This document shows, piece by piece, positions 17,387 through 26,554 of a stretch of 59,011 bases of DNA. Every line of letters begins with the position of its first letter. Position 1 is the stretch's first letter. This stretch comes from Bordetella parapertussis (lineage in GTDB: Bacteria; Pseudomonadota; Gammaproteobacteria; Burkholderiales; Burkholderiaceae_D): NCBI GenBank assembly GCA_945866125.1, contig CAMBFZ010000022.1:1-59011 (forward strand), given 5' to 3'. Both the position numbers and the translations under genes were made by a program. The notes below the pieces were generated by a model. That model did no database searches. It was given only the letters and a program-made list of their open reading frames with translations, and had not been told where the DNA came from.

Positions 17387-19222
17387 ATGTCGAACACAAA
17401 ACGCGCCATACGCAACATCGCCATCATCGCCCACGTCGATCATGGCAAAACCACGCTGGTGGACCAGCTGCTCCGGCAGTCCGGCACCTTCCGTGAAAAC
17501 CAACAAGTCGATTCCCGAGTAATGGATTCGAACGACCTCGAGAAAGAACGCGGCATCACCATTCTGTCCAAGAACTGCGCGGTCGAATACAAAGGCACCC
17601 ACATCAATATCGTCGACACACCGGGTCACGCCGACTTCGGTGGTGAAGTCGAGCGCGTGCTGTCGATGGTTGATTCCGTGTTGTTGCTGGTAGATGCCGT
17701 TGAAGGCCCGATGCCGCAAACCCGTTTCGTGACCCGTAAGGCGCTGGCGCTGGGTTTGAAGCCGATCGTTGTCGTCAACAAAATTGACCGTCCGGGCGCA
17801 CGTCCTGACTGGGTCATCAACGCCACATTCGAATTGTTTGACAAGCTGGGTGCAACCGAAGAACAGCTCGACTTCCCGGTTGTTTTTGCGTCCGCATTGA
17901 ATGGCTACGCTAGCCTGACTAATGATGTTCGCGATGGCAATATGGATCCCTTGTTCGACGCGGTGCTCAAGCACGTACCCGTGCGCGACGACGACGTGGA
18001 TGGTCCTTTGCAATTGCAGATCACTTCGCTTGACTATTCGTCCTACGTCGGCAAAATCGGTATCGGCCGTATCAGCCGTGGCCGCATCAAGCCCTTGCAG
18101 GATGTCGTCATTCTTGACGGCCCAGAAGGCACCCCGCGTAAAGCCCGCATCAACCAGGTGCTCAACTTCAAGGGTCTCGATCGCGTGATCGTCGAGCAAG
18201 CCATGGCCGGCGACATCGTTCTCATTAACGGTATTGAAGAACTCGGCATCGGCACCACCGTCTGCTCGCCTGAAAATCCGGAAGCGCTGCCGATGCTGAC
18301 CGTTGACGAGCCGACATTGACCATGAACTTCATGGTCAACACCTCGCCACTGGCAGGTCGTGAAGGAAAATTCGTCACCAGCCGTCAATTGCGTGAGCGT
18401 CTGGATCGCGAACTCAAGGCCAACGTTGCCTTGCGCGTGGCGCCAACTGACGATGACACCATTTTCGAAGTCTCCGGTCGCGGCGAGTTACACCTGACCA
18501 TCCTGCTGGAAAACATGCGTCGTGAGGGCTTTGAGCTGGCCGTTTCCCGTCCGCGCGTAGTCTTCAAAATGGTCGATGGCGTGCGTCATGAGCCGTTTGA
18601 AAACCTCACTGTTGATGTCGAAGAAGTCAATCAGGGTGGTGTCATGGAAGAGCTCGGTCGTCGTCGTGGCGACCTGCAGGACATGCAACCCGATGGCAAA
18701 GGCCGTGTCCGTCTCGAATACCGTATCCCGGCTCGTGGCCTGATCGGTTTCCAAGGCGAATTCATGACCCTGACCCGCGGCACCGGTTTGATGAGCCATG
18801 TGTTTGATACCTACGCACCGGTTGACAACACCCGCGGCGAACTCGCCGGGCGCCGTAACGGCGTGCTGATCTCACAAGATGATGGCGCTGCTGTTGCTTA
18901 CGCTTTATGGAAACTGCAGGATCGTGGTCGCATGTTCGTTAGCCACAATGACCCGCTCTATGAAGGCATGATCATCGGTATCCACTCGCGTGACAACGAT
19001 CTCGTCGTCAATCCGATCAAGGGTAAGCAGCTTACCAATGTGCGCTCATCCGGTACCGATGAGGCCGTTCGCCTGGTGCCGCCGATTCAGATGTCGCTTG
19101 AGTATGCGGTTGAATTCATCGAAGATGACGAACTCGTCGAGATCACACCAAAAAGCATTCGTCTGCGCAAGCGCTATCTGAAAGAGCACGAGCGCAAGAA
19201 GGCTTCGCGCGAAGCGGCTTAA
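17387..19222 (+). CDS. typA: Ribosome-associated GTPase TypA/BipA
   Basis: 611-residue translational GTPase that associates with ribosomes and supports 50S assembly and stress and low-temperature growth. G motifs are complete: AHVDHGKTT near residue 14, RGITI, DTPGHADFGGEVER, NKIDRPGARP. After the EF-G-like domains II, III and V comes the TypA-specific C-terminal domain (TNVRSSGTDEAVRLVPP, ELVEITPKSIRLRKRYL). Own promoter upstream and strong terminator downstream, so it is a single-gene unit. Confidence 0.97.
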   Translation: MSNTKRAIRNIAIIAHVDHGKTTLVDQLLRQSGTFRENQQVDSRVMDSNDLEKERGITILSKNCAVEYKGTHINIVDTPGHADFGGEVERVLSMVDSVLLLVDAVEGPMPQTRFVTRKALALGLKPIVVVNKIDRPGARPDWVINATFELFDKLGATEEQLDFPVVFASALNGYASLTNDVRDGNMDPLFDAVLKHVPVRDDDVDGPLQLQITSLDYSSYVGKIGIGRISRGRIKPLQDVVILDGPEGTPRKARINQVLNFKGLDRVIVEQAMAGDIVLINGIEELGIGTTVCSPENPEALPMLTVDEPTLTMNFMVNTSPLAGREGKFVTSRQLRERLDRELKANVALRVAPTDDDTIFEVSGRGELHLTILLENMRREGFELAVSRPRVVFKMVDGVRHEPFENLTVDVEEVNQGGVMEELGRRRGDLQDMQPDGKGRVRLEYRIPARGLIGFQGEFMTLTRGTGLMSHVFDTYAPVDNTRGELAGRRNGVLISQDDGAAVAYALWKLQDRGRMFVSHNDPLYEGMIIGIHSRDNDLVVNPIKGKQLTNVRSSGTDEAVRLVPPIQMSLEYAVEFIEDDELVEITPKSIRLRKRYLKEHERKKASREAA

Positions 19223-19265
19223 TGGCTGACTGAATCGTTGGCTTGATCGTCGCTTTGACGAACAT

Positions 19266-19298
19266 AAAAAACCCGGCATATACCTTGCCGGGTTTTTT
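19266..19298. terminator. Bidirectional terminator between typA and the aminotransferase gene
   Basis: AAAAAACCCGGC (19266-19277) pairs perfectly with GCCGGGTTTTTT (19287-19298) around a 9-nt loop; serves both converging genes. Confidence 0.92.
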
Positions 19299-20608
19299 TA
19301 TTCTTTCAATGCCTCACCAATTTTGGCAAACAGCTCTTCAATCTGCTCCTTGCTAATCACCAACGGTGGCGATAAAGCGAGGATGTCACCAGTGGTGCGG
19401 AGCAGAATATTTTTTTGCCAAAAGCATCGTTCGAACACATCATAAGCACGCGCGGTCGGCTTGCCCGGTATGGGTTCGAGTTCAATGCCGCACACCAGAC
19501 CAAGGTTGCGCACATCTTTTACATGCGGCAGCCCACGCAAGCTGTGTGCGGCTGCCTCGAACACCGGCGCCATCTGAGCCGCGCGTTCAAACAACTGCTC
19601 GTCCCGATAGACCTGTAGGGTCGCGTTTGCCGCTGCACAGGCAAGCGGATGGCCGCTGTAGGTATAGCCATGATAAAACTCGATCCCGTTCTCGGGTGCG
19701 GCGGCCATGAAAGCATCGTGAATTGATTGCCTCACGATCACTGCGCCCATCGGCACGGCGGCATTGGTTAATCCTTTTGCGCAGCAGATCATGTCGGGGA
19801 TCACACCGAAATAATCTGCAGCAAAGGCAGTGCCAAGTCGGCCAAAGCCGGTGATCACTTCATCGAAAATCAACAAGATGCCGTACTTATCGCAAATTGC
19901 CCTCAGCTTTTGCAGATAGCCTTTCGGCGGAACGATGACCCCCGTTGAACCTTGCACCGGCTCGACGATCAATGCGGCAACGGTGGCTGGATCATGCAGA
20001 GCCAGAAGGCGCTGTTCAAACTCATCTGCGAGCTCGGCGCCATGTTCAGGCAAACCACGCGAGAACGCATTGCGGGCGATGTCGAGCGGGTGACGCAGAT
20101 GATCGACGCCAGGCAAGCTTGGCCCAAAATGCTTGCGGTTGCCCGCGATACCACCGACTGCAATACCACCAAAGCCCACGCCGTGATAACCGCGTTCCCG
20201 GCCGATCAGACGCGTCCGAAGGCCGTCCCCGCGAATTCGGTGAAATGCCAGTGCCATCTTCAGCGCCGTGTCGACCGCTTCGGAGCCGCTGTTGCAGAAA
20301 AAGACACGATTCAAGTCAGCCGGCGCCATCGCTGCTAATGCGCTGGCGGCTTCAAAAGCGCCGGCATGACCCATCTGAAACGGCGGCGCAAAATCCATCG
20401 TTGCCGCCTGCTCGACCACGGCGCGGGTAATGGCCGGATGTCCGTGTCCGGCATTGACGCACCAGAGACCGGCAGTGCCATCCAGAATCTGGCGACCGTC
20501 GTCGGTGGTGTAGTGCATGCCCGCGGCCTTCTGTATCATCCGCGGCCGTGCCTTGAATTGCCGGTTCGCGGTGAAAGGCATCCAATAATGTTCGGTATTG
20601 ATCGTCAT
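19298..20608 (-). CDS. Omega-amino acid (beta-alanine):pyruvate aminotransferase, class III
   Basis: 436-residue PLP-dependent class III aminotransferase. The N-terminus HYWMPFTANRQFK, GLWCVNAGHGHP and CNSGSEAVDTALKMA match the beta-alanine--pyruvate transaminase subgroup of Pseudomonas and Burkholderiales. The Schiff-base Lys is in CCAKGLTNAAVPMGAV, preceded by FDEVITGFGR with the PLP-binding Asp. It is expected to transfer the terminal amine of beta-alanine or related omega-amino acids to pyruvate; preferred substrate is not certain. Usually it is paired with a methylmalonate-semialdehyde dehydrogenase, which is not adjacent here. Confidence 0.88.
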   Translation of the reverse strand: MTINTEHYWMPFTANRQFKARPRMIQKAAGMHYTTDDGRQILDGTAGLWCVNAGHGHPAITRAVVEQAATMDFAPPFQMGHAGAFEAASALAAMAPADLNRVFFCNSGSEAVDTALKMALAFHRIRGDGLRTRLIGRERGYHGVGFGGIAVGGIAGNRKHFGPSLPGVDHLRHPLDIARNAFSRGLPEHGAELADEFEQRLLALHDPATVAALIVEPVQGSTGVIVPPKGYLQKLRAICDKYGILLIFDEVITGFGRLGTAFAADYFGVIPDMICCAKGLTNAAVPMGAVIVRQSIHDAFMAAAPENGIEFYHGYTYSGHPLACAAANATLQVYRDEQLFERAAQMAPVFEAAAHSLRGLPHVKDVRNLGLVCGIELEPIPGKPTARAYDVFERCFWQKNILLRTTGDILALSPPLVISKEQIEELFAKIGEALKE

Positions 20609-20707
20609 GTCAGACCCTGCCGGTAGAAAGATTCGATACTGTACTGCAAAATAGGGACGGCCCCGTCAGCCGGTACAATACGGTCTTCCTAATTTAACTG
20701 TTTGCCT

Positions 20708-21706
20708 GTGAGCGCTCCGTCATCCGCTTTGCCCGCCCGCCGCGTGTCCGTCGCCCCCATGATGGACTGGACCGATCGTCATTGCCGTTTGTTTCATCGG
20801 CAAATTACGCGTCACAGCTGGCTCTATACTGAGATGGTCACGACCGGTGCTTTGTTGCATGGCGATGTGGCACGCCATCTTGATTACAGTGACGAAGAGC
20901 ATCCGCTTGCGTTACAGCTCGGCGGCAGCGATCCCGCTGATTTGGCATCGAGTGCCAGGTTGGGTCAGCAATGGGGCTATGACGAAATTAATCTGAACTG
21001 CGGCTGCCCGTCCGAGCGCGTGCAAAAAGGGGCGTTTGGTGCGTGCCTGATGGCCGAGCCGCAGCTAGTGGCTGACTGCGTTAAAGCCATGCGCGACGCC
21101 GTCAGCATCGACGTCACTGTCAAGCATCGTATCGGGATTGACGCGATCGATTCCTACGAATTCATGCGCGACTTTGTGGGTACCATCGCCGAGGCGGGTT
21201 GCACAACCTTCATCGTGCACGCCCGCAATGCCATCCTGAAAGGCCTGTCACCAAAAGAAAACCGCGAGATACCACCGCTGCGTTACGAGCGGGTTTATCA
21301 ACTGAAGCGCGACTTTCCGCAACTTGAAATCATCCTCAACGGTGGCATCAAAACGCTGTCCGACATGGACCAGCATCTGCAGTATGTTGATGGAGTCATG
21401 CTTGGTCGCGAGGCGTATCACAACCCCTATCTGATGGCCGCATTTGATGCCCGATATTATGGCTCGGTGGCAGCGCCTCTGTCGCGCCAGCAAATCATCG
21501 AAGCGATGCAGCCTTATATCAGCGAGCAACTCGCCGCCGGTGGGCCGCGTTTGAACAGCATCACCCGTCATATGCTAGGTCTCATGGCCGGCTTGCCGGG
21601 CGCGCGGGCATTTCGTCAGCAGCTTTCGGATGCCAAAGCGCTCGCCAATGGTGATAGCACGTTACTGTTGCAGGCACTAGCCCGTATGCAGCCGATTGCG
21701 GCCTGA
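20708..21706 (+). CDS. dusA: tRNA-dihydrouridine(20/20a) synthase
   Basis: FMN enzyme reducing U20/U20a in the D loop of tRNA. The sequence is DusA rather than DusB/C: APMMDWTDRHCRLFHR at the N-terminus, LQLGGSDP, NLNCGCPSERVQKGAFGACLM with the catalytic Cys, VKHRIGID, and the DusA hallmark KGLSPKENREIPPL. The start is GTG 20708 or TTG 20702 two codons earlier; neither has a good Shine-Dalgarno sequence. About 332 residues. It converges on the sigma-54 regulator gene, 27 bases apart. Confidence 0.93.
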   Translation: MSAPSSALPARRVSVAPMMDWTDRHCRLFHRQITRHSWLYTEMVTTGALLHGDVARHLDYSDEEHPLALQLGGSDPADLASSARLGQQWGYDEINLNCGCPSERVQKGAFGACLMAEPQLVADCVKAMRDAVSIDVTVKHRIGIDAIDSYEFMRDFVGTIAEAGCTTFIVHARNAILKGLSPKENREIPPLRYERVYQLKRDFPQLEIILNGGIKTLSDMDQHLQYVDGVMLGREAYHNPYLMAAFDARYYGSVAAPLSRQQIIEAMQPYISEQLAAGGPRLNSITRHMLGLMAGLPGARAFRQQLSDAKALANGDSTLLLQALARMQPIAA

Positions 21707-21733
21707 GTTTACGTGTGCCTCTCAGGCCAGCCA

Positions 21734-22723
21734 TCAATATGCCTTTAAGCGGTTATAAAGTGTTTTGACGCTGATGCCCAGCGTCTGAGCGGTCAGGCGT
21801 TTGTTACCGCGATGATGCGCTAGGGTAGCCAAAATAATGTCGCGTTGCACATCGGCTAGCGGCATACCTACAGAAAAATTTAACACCCCGTGAGCAAGGC
21901 TTGCTTTGGTGCCGATCGTTTGCAAGGGCTCGTCGAGTTCAAGAAATTTATCGGTAAGAATATAGGCGCGGTGCACACAATTTTTTAACTCACGCACATT
22001 GCCGGGCCACGTATAGTGTTCGATATGGTCAAGCGCGCGTTTAGAGAACTGTTTGCGCGTGCCCGCCTGGTGATTGAGTTCCTGTAAAAAATGCTCAGCT
22101 AGCAGTGCCACATCGTCCGCGCGTTCGCGCAAGGGCGGCACCGTAATCGGAAACACGGCAAGCCGATACATCAAATCCTGGCGCAGGCATCCTGCAGCGA
22201 CAGCGTCGGTCAGTGCGCGATTGGTTGCTGCAATCAGTCGCACATCGACATTGACTTCTACACTGCCACCCACCCGTAAAAACCGGCCACATTCCAGCAC
22301 CCTAAGCAACTTGACCTGCATATCGGCAGGCATTTCCGTGATCTCATCGAGAAATAACGTGCCACCGCAGGCGTGTTCAAAATAGCCTTGGTGCTGTTTG
22401 AGCGCGCCGGTGAAACTACCTTTTTCGTGGCCGAATAACGCAGCCTCAATCAGATGCGACGGAATCGCGCCGCAGTTCAGCGCGACAAATCGCGCCTGCG
22501 CGCGACTACCCGACTGATGAATCGTCTGTGCAATCAATTCCTTTCCGGTGCCACTTTCACCTTCCAGCAGAACTGTGGCGTCGGTCAAAGTGACGCGCTC
22601 GATTTGCCGATACAGTAAGGCCATCGATTGTGAGCCACCGTACAAAAGACCAAAGCGTTTCACTTCATTTTTACTGGTCATTTTATGTTCGATCTGGGGA
22701 ATAGCCGATGGCTTTGCAGGCAT
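21734..22723 (-). CDS. Sigma-54 activator without receiver domain (PspF-like architecture)
   Basis: 329-residue protein made of only an AAA+ sigma-54 interaction domain and a C-terminal Fis-type helix-turn-helix. Walker A GESGTGKE is at residues 55-62, Walker B-like LFLDEITEMP follows, and the sigma-54 contact loop is GSFTGA at about 102-107 in place of the usual GAFTGA. The HTH ends the protein (TAQTLGISVKTLYNRLKAY). With no regulatory domain, its activity must be set by a partner protein or by expression, as for PspF/HrpS. The second ATG (residue 15) is an alternative start. Divergent from a lipoprotein gene and next to a second activator of very similar sequence. Confidence 0.88.
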   Translation of the reverse strand: MPAKPSAIPQIEHKMTSKNEVKRFGLLYGGSQSMALLYRQIERVTLTDATVLLEGESGTGKELIAQTIHQSGSRAQARFVALNCGAIPSHLIEAALFGHEKGSFTGALKQHQGYFEHACGGTLFLDEITEMPADMQVKLLRVLECGRFLRVGGSVEVNVDVRLIAATNRALTDAVAAGCLRQDLMYRLAVFPITVPPLRERADDVALLAEHFLQELNHQAGTRKQFSKRALDHIEHYTWPGNVRELKNCVHRAYILTDKFLELDEPLQTIGTKASLAHGVLNFSVGMPLADVQRDIILATLAHHRGNKRLTAQTLGISVKTLYNRLKAY

Positions 22724-22899
22724 TCAATCTGCGCTGTCTGTTGCAGGGAGTACTGCACCGTATCAAAGAGCGTGCGTGGTGTGTCAAGACAAAGAGGAAT
22801 TTGCGCCGGCACAGAGCAGAACCGCTTGGCTTGAAACTTACGCATCATCTGACAGTCAAGAAGAGAGACGAACCCACCCGTTAGTTGAAAGGAACCCCG

Positions 22900-23217
22900 A
22901 TGAAACAAAATCTGCGCGCGTCAAGCATTGTGATATTCCTGAGCTTATTGTCAGCAAGCTTAGTCGGCTGCAATCGCGGCGGTGGCGAATCAGGTACCAG
23001 TGGCACCACCGGAAAAACTGAGCAGCCTGCGGCAACGGCGACACCACCTGCGGCAGAGCCAGCGCCAGCGACGCCAGCACCACCCTCCGGCACAAGCGAG
23101 GCTTCACCCTCAGTGCCATCGGGCGGCACCTCCGGCACGGCGCCAGGTGCGACCACGAGCGGTGGCGCATCAGGTTCACCCGCCACGCCAGAGAGTGGTG
23201 GCGGCACCTCAAAATAA
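22900..23217 (+). CDS. Small Pro/Thr/Ser/Gly-rich lipoprotein
   Basis: 105 residues from the ATG at 22900, which has AAAGGA 9 bases upstream; an ATG at 22885 is less well placed. The N-terminus is a lipoprotein signal peptide with lipobox LVGC, lipidated Cys 24. The mature part is low-complexity, rich in Gly, Ser, Thr, Pro and Ala, with no fold recognisable, so it is probably a flexible surface or periplasmic lipoprotein. It lies between two sigma-54 activator genes; function unknown. Confidence 0.7.
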   Translation: MKQNLRASSIVIFLSLLSASLVGCNRGGGESGTSGTTGKTEQPAATATPPAAEPAPATPAPPSGTSEASPSVPSGGTSGTAPGATTSGGASGSPATPESGGGTSK

Positions 23218-23221
23218 GGCG

Positions 23222-23250
23222 CGCTGAAGCAATGCATGCATCAGCGTTTT
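23222..23250 (+). terminator. Possible terminator after the lipoprotein gene
   Basis: CGCTGA..GCA / TGC..TCAGCG stem with one internal mismatch, followed by TTTT. Short T-run, so moderate support. Confidence 0.5.
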
Positions 23251-23327
23251 AGATTGGTGGTGATATTTTTTCGGTAAAAAGATTAAGCCGCCAATAACAC
23301 TCAGACAGTTTGGATAATCACCGCACA

Positions 23328-23358
23328 GACAGGATGGCATCAATAATGCCATCCTGTC
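23328..23358. promoter_or_regulatory. 13-bp perfect inverted repeat before the pseudo-receiver activator gene
   Basis: GACAGGATGGCAT (23328-23340) and its exact reverse complement (23346-23358) flank a 5-nt loop. The repeat ends 4-5 bases before the GAGGA ribosome-binding site of the gene at 23376. There is no following T-run, so it is more likely an operator or a translational control hairpin than a terminator. Confidence 0.6.
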
Positions 23359-23375
23359 TTTGCCGAGGATGACCG

Positions 23376-24836
23376 ATGTCGTGTTCTCGCACTGTCCTGA
23401 TCGCGATTTCGATGCCACACGCCCTCATTGTTAATAACAATCGTCAGGAAAACTCGGTCTTGTGTGACTTGCTTATTGCTGAGAATTTCAAGTGCATCGT
23501 CGCGACGACACTGAAGCAAGCGCGTTGGCAAATAGCGTTACAGCAGCCCGACCTTGTGCTGACCAATCTTGATCTGCCCGATGGCAGTGGATTAGCTTTG
23601 TTCGACACTAATGAAAAAATACCCATTGCGTTAATGACAGGCGAACCTAACGTAGATACGGCCGTGCGCGCCTTGCATGCGGGCGCGATCGATTATCTGA
23701 TCAAGCCCCTTAATGTCAGGCTCATCCAACGTCTGTTGGGCCGCCTCGCTGTTCATTCTGAAATCCGCGTTGAATCAGCGAGCGCATCAATCAGCCGCCT
23801 TGATCCAGTCACTGCCGAAAATTCCTTGCTTGGGACAGCGCCGGTGATGTGTTCGCTCAGGCATCAACTCGATCGCGTTGCGCCGACTAATGCCAGCGTG
23901 CTGCTATTGGGCGAGAGTGGCACCGGCAAGGAACTCGTTGCGCAAACTGTCCACGCGCAGAGCCCTCGAAGCAGACAGCCATTTTTGCCGGTCAATTGTG
24001 GTGCTATTTCGCCGCAATTAATTGAGAGTGAAATGTTCGGCCATGAAAAAGGCAGTTTCACCGGCGCAGATCGCCAGCATAAGGGCCACTTCGAACGTGC
24101 ATCCGGTGGCACGCTGTTTCTCGATGAGGTCATTGAAATGCCCATTGAGCTGCAGGTCAAACTTCTGCGGGTGCTGGAGACCGGTTCGTTCATGCGGATA
24201 GGTAGTAACCAGGAGCTTACAACCGATGTGCGCATCATCGCGGCAACTAATCGCGATCCGATAGCAGCGATCAAAGAAGGTCGATTGCGTCTCGATCTTT
24301 ATCATCGTCTCAATGTATTCCCGATAAAAATTCCTCCGTTGCGCGAACGTGGTGAAGACATTGCGATGTTGGCGCAGTATTTTCTGGATGAATTTAATCG
24401 TGCGAGCAAAGCGTCCAAGGTGTTGACGCAACAAACGCTGCGTGCGCTTGGTGATCATCCGTGGCCCGGTAATGTGCGTGAATTGCGTAACTTTATACAG
24501 CGCGCTTATATCTTATCGGACCAGGTAATTGATGCCGCTGCCTTGTTGGCCGGACCAATGTTGACTCCAGCGCCCGCAGCGAGCACGATATCGACGCTAG
24601 CAATTCCTGTCGGAGCCTCACTCGCCGATGTGGATCGCCAGCTGATTTTCGCCACGCTGGTACTTTGCGGAGGCGTAAAAAAGCGCGCCGCCGATGTACT
24701 GGGTATCAGCTTAAAGACGCTGTATAACCGCCTCGAAGAATATAGTTCGTCTCAAAAACTCTCTCAGCACGATCCCGTCATCAAGCCATCGCCCCCGCTC
24801 ACTTTGCCCGGTAGTTTTCAACACTATCGACTTTAA
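23376..24836 (+). CDS. Sigma-54 activator with degenerate (Asn-substituted) receiver domain
   Basis: 486 residues: receiver-like domain (about 14-125), AAA+ domain (about 150-390), Fis-type HTH (about 430-470). In the receiver the acidic pair is replaced by Asn (IVNNNR, residues 20-22) and the phospho-acceptor Asp by Asn 64 (LVLTNLDLPDGSG), while the switch Thr 88 and Lys 110 (DYLIKP) remain. It therefore should not be phosphorylated in the normal way. The AAA+ domain is intact: GESGTGKE 179-186, GSFTGA 226-231, LFLDEVIEMP. The start at 23376 is supported by GAGGA 8 bases upstream. It resembles the neighbouring receiver-less activator and probably acts on the sigma-54 promoters of this block. 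Confidence 0.88.
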   Translation: MSCSRTVLIAISMPHALIVNNNRQENSVLCDLLIAENFKCIVATTLKQARWQIALQQPDLVLTNLDLPDGSGLALFDTNEKIPIALMTGEPNVDTAVRALHAGAIDYLIKPLNVRLIQRLLGRLAVHSEIRVESASASISRLDPVTAENSLLGTAPVMCSLRHQLDRVAPTNASVLLLGESGTGKELVAQTVHAQSPRSRQPFLPVNCGAISPQLIESEMFGHEKGSFTGADRQHKGHFERASGGTLFLDEVIEMPIELQVKLLRVLETGSFMRIGSNQELTTDVRIIAATNRDPIAAIKEGRLRLDLYHRLNVFPIKIPPLRERGEDIAMLAQYFLDEFNRASKASKVLTQQTLRALGDHPWPGNVRELRNFIQRAYILSDQVIDAAALLAGPMLTPAPAASTISTLAIPVGASLADVDRQLIFATLVLCGGVKKRAADVLGISLKTLYNRLEEYSSSQKLSQHDPVIKPSPPLTLPGSFQHYRL

Positions 24837-24939
24837 GAGCGACTAAATTTTTCAAAGTGTGGTCATTTTTACCTGATGGTTTTACCTATACGGAACGAAA
24901 TATTTTTGTGCCGCTTACTTTTTTGCGCCAGACAGGCGT

Positions 24940-24955
24940 GGGCACATTTGCTGCT
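24940..24955 (+). promoter_or_regulatory. Sigma-54 promoter upstream of the glycine-zipper lipoprotein gene
   Basis: GGGCACatttgcTGCT matches the -24/-12 consensus TGGCACG-N4-TTGCW, with invariant GG (24941-42) and GC (24953-54) separated by 10 bases. Predicted start about 24966, 49 bases before the ATG. It lies directly downstream of a sigma-54 activator gene. Confidence 0.6.
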
Positions 24956-25014
24956 TTTGTTCGGTTGCTTGTACTAGTCGTCTATTTTTCACAAATAATT
25001 TTCAGGAGAATCAG

Positions 25015-25470
25015 ATGTTGACCTCTATTTTTTTACTGCCGGTTTTGCTGGCAGTGACCCTGCTCTCAAGTGGCTGTGGAAGTCTTGGTGAATTAGGCGG
25101 TGGTAAGGCAAATCAAGCGCAAGAGATTGCAAAAAACGTCAATGGCACCGGCACCATACAGTCGGTTGATATTGTGCCGCGATCACAGGGTTTGGGGTTG
25201 GGTGCACTGGCAGGCGCTGCCGTGGGCGGCATACTGGGGAGCCAGGTTGGTGGGGGTCGTGGTAACACGGCAGCAACCGTCGCCGGTGCAGCCGGTGGTG
25301 CCTATGTCGGGCATGAAATGGAAAAGCGTCAGCGTGCCGACAACAAAATTTACAAGGTCACCATACGCATGGATGACGGCACCATACAGGCGTTTGCACA
25401 GGAGGCCGAGCCGGCTATACGGCCGGGCGACCGGGTAAAAATTACAAACGGCGTACTGTCGCGCCTATAG
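25015..25470 (+). CDS. Glycine-zipper 2TM-domain lipoprotein (SlyB/PcP-like)
   Basis: 151 residues. A lipoprotein signal peptide ends in lipobox SSGC (Cys 21). A glycine-zipper membrane segment follows (GLGALAGAAVGGILGSQVGGG ... AATVAGAAGGAYVGHEMEK), then a small C-terminal beta domain (YKVTIRMDDGTIQAF...GDRVKITNG). The family includes SlyB and 17-kDa antigens, outer-membrane lipoproteins linked to envelope stress. The start has AGGAGAA upstream. Preceded by a good sigma-54 promoter. Confidence 0.85.
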   Translation: MLTSIFLLPVLLAVTLLSSGCGSLGELGGGKANQAQEIAKNVNGTGTIQSVDIVPRSQGLGLGALAGAAVGGILGSQVGGGRGNTAATVAGAAGGAYVGHEMEKRQRADNKIYKVTIRMDDGTIQAFAQEAEPAIRPGDRVKITNGVLSRL

Positions 25471-25642
25471 ATCAATATTTTCGAATCAAGATTTTTTCAA
25501 GATCGTTTGATATGTACGTGATGTCTGCTTGATCAAGACTAAATCGCCTTGCATTGTGCCTTTGTGTCGGTGTCGTTTGCATTAATGTCGGTAGTTCGAT
25601 CTGCCCGCATTTTTTTAACTGATAAAGCAAGGAGATTCCGTC

Positions 25643-26494
25643 ATGGCGACACTTAATCTTGATCCTGGCTCCGCTCTTCTAGGCGGTGCGCTGGGCTCGC
25701 AGGAAAGTATGGTTCGGCGCTCATTATTTCCCGCCGTACGATGGGGCGCCGTAATCGCAGGCGTAGCCGTCGGTGTGTCATTGCAAGTTGTGCTGACTTT
25801 ACTGGGTATCGCTACCGGCTTGTCTGCAACGAACGTCGCTACCGGAGAGATGCCCGGGATGGGGGCCTTAATCTGGGCGGGCCTGAGCATCCTCATTGCT
25901 GCAGTAGTCGGGGCGTATGTGGCAGCCCGCATGTGCGGCCTCAAACGTAAAGCCGATGGCGTGTTGCATGGCGTGGTGTCGTGGGCAGTGGCGACTTTAT
26001 TGTTTGTGATGTTCGCGAGCTTGGCAGGCGGGACTTTACTGTCCGGCTTCATGGGCAGTGTCAGTCAAGGCATGAGCGCGACATCTACTGCAGGGCGCTC
26101 CGGTGGCCTTTCGGGGCTCATTAGTCGCCAACTTGGTATCGAGGTCAGTGCTAGTGATTTGCAAGCCTTACAAGAACACATTGCTGCCGGCCGACGGGAT
26201 CAGGCAATCAGCTTGATGCGCAATAAACTTGGGATACAGAGTGAGCGGGCATCCACAATTGTTGATCAGGCGCTGATTCTTTCGGGCTCACCCGAGCAGG
26301 CTTCTGCGGAAGGACGCGGAGCAGCTGAGCGTGCAGTCGCGCAGGCCAGCGTGGTGGCGTGGTCTGTGTTTGGTGCTGTTGCCTTGTCACTCGTTCTGAG
26401 CGTGATCGGTGGTGTGCTTGGTGCGTTGGGCGCGCGGCGCACAAGCTGGAACGAAGGCGAAGCGAGCACGCCGGTGACGACCTCGGCAATGTGA
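25643..26494 (+). CDS. Gly/Ala-rich membrane protein of unknown function
   Basis: 283 residues with about four transmembrane segments: two near residues 30-55 and 68-92, one near 110-135 and one near 235-262. A soluble helical stretch (about 150-225; SDLQALQEHIAAGRRDQAI) sits between the third and fourth. The start has AAGGAG 8 bases upstream. Third gene of the rightward stress block, followed closely by the PRC-barrel gene. I do not recognise a named family. Confidence 0.7.
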   Translation: MATLNLDPGSALLGGALGSQESMVRRSLFPAVRWGAVIAGVAVGVSLQVVLTLLGIATGLSATNVATGEMPGMGALIWAGLSILIAAVVGAYVAARMCGLKRKADGVLHGVVSWAVATLLFVMFASLAGGTLLSGFMGSVSQGMSATSTAGRSGGLSGLISRQLGIEVSASDLQALQEHIAAGRRDQAISLMRNKLGIQSERASTIVDQALILSGSPEQASAEGRGAAERAVAQASVVAWSVFGAVALSLVLSVIGGVLGALGARRTSWNEGEASTPVTTSAM

Positions 26495-26554
26495 GCGGCA
26501 CGGCAGATGGCTTGACACAGCGACACATTAATTTTGATTCTAAGGAAAACGAGC

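Noticed and set aside
17360..18388. 342-codon antisense ORF opposite typA
   Set aside because: Entirely overlaps the strongly conserved typA G domain; no ribosome-binding site or domain of its own.
20708..21706. Annotation as DusC or DusB
   Set aside because: The SPKENREIPPL block and the N-terminal MMDWTDRHCR are DusA hallmarks.
22724..22899. Sigma-54 promoter before the lipoprotein gene at 22900
   Set aside because: The best candidate (TGGCTTG...TTACGCA near 22831) has AC where GC is required at -13/-12.
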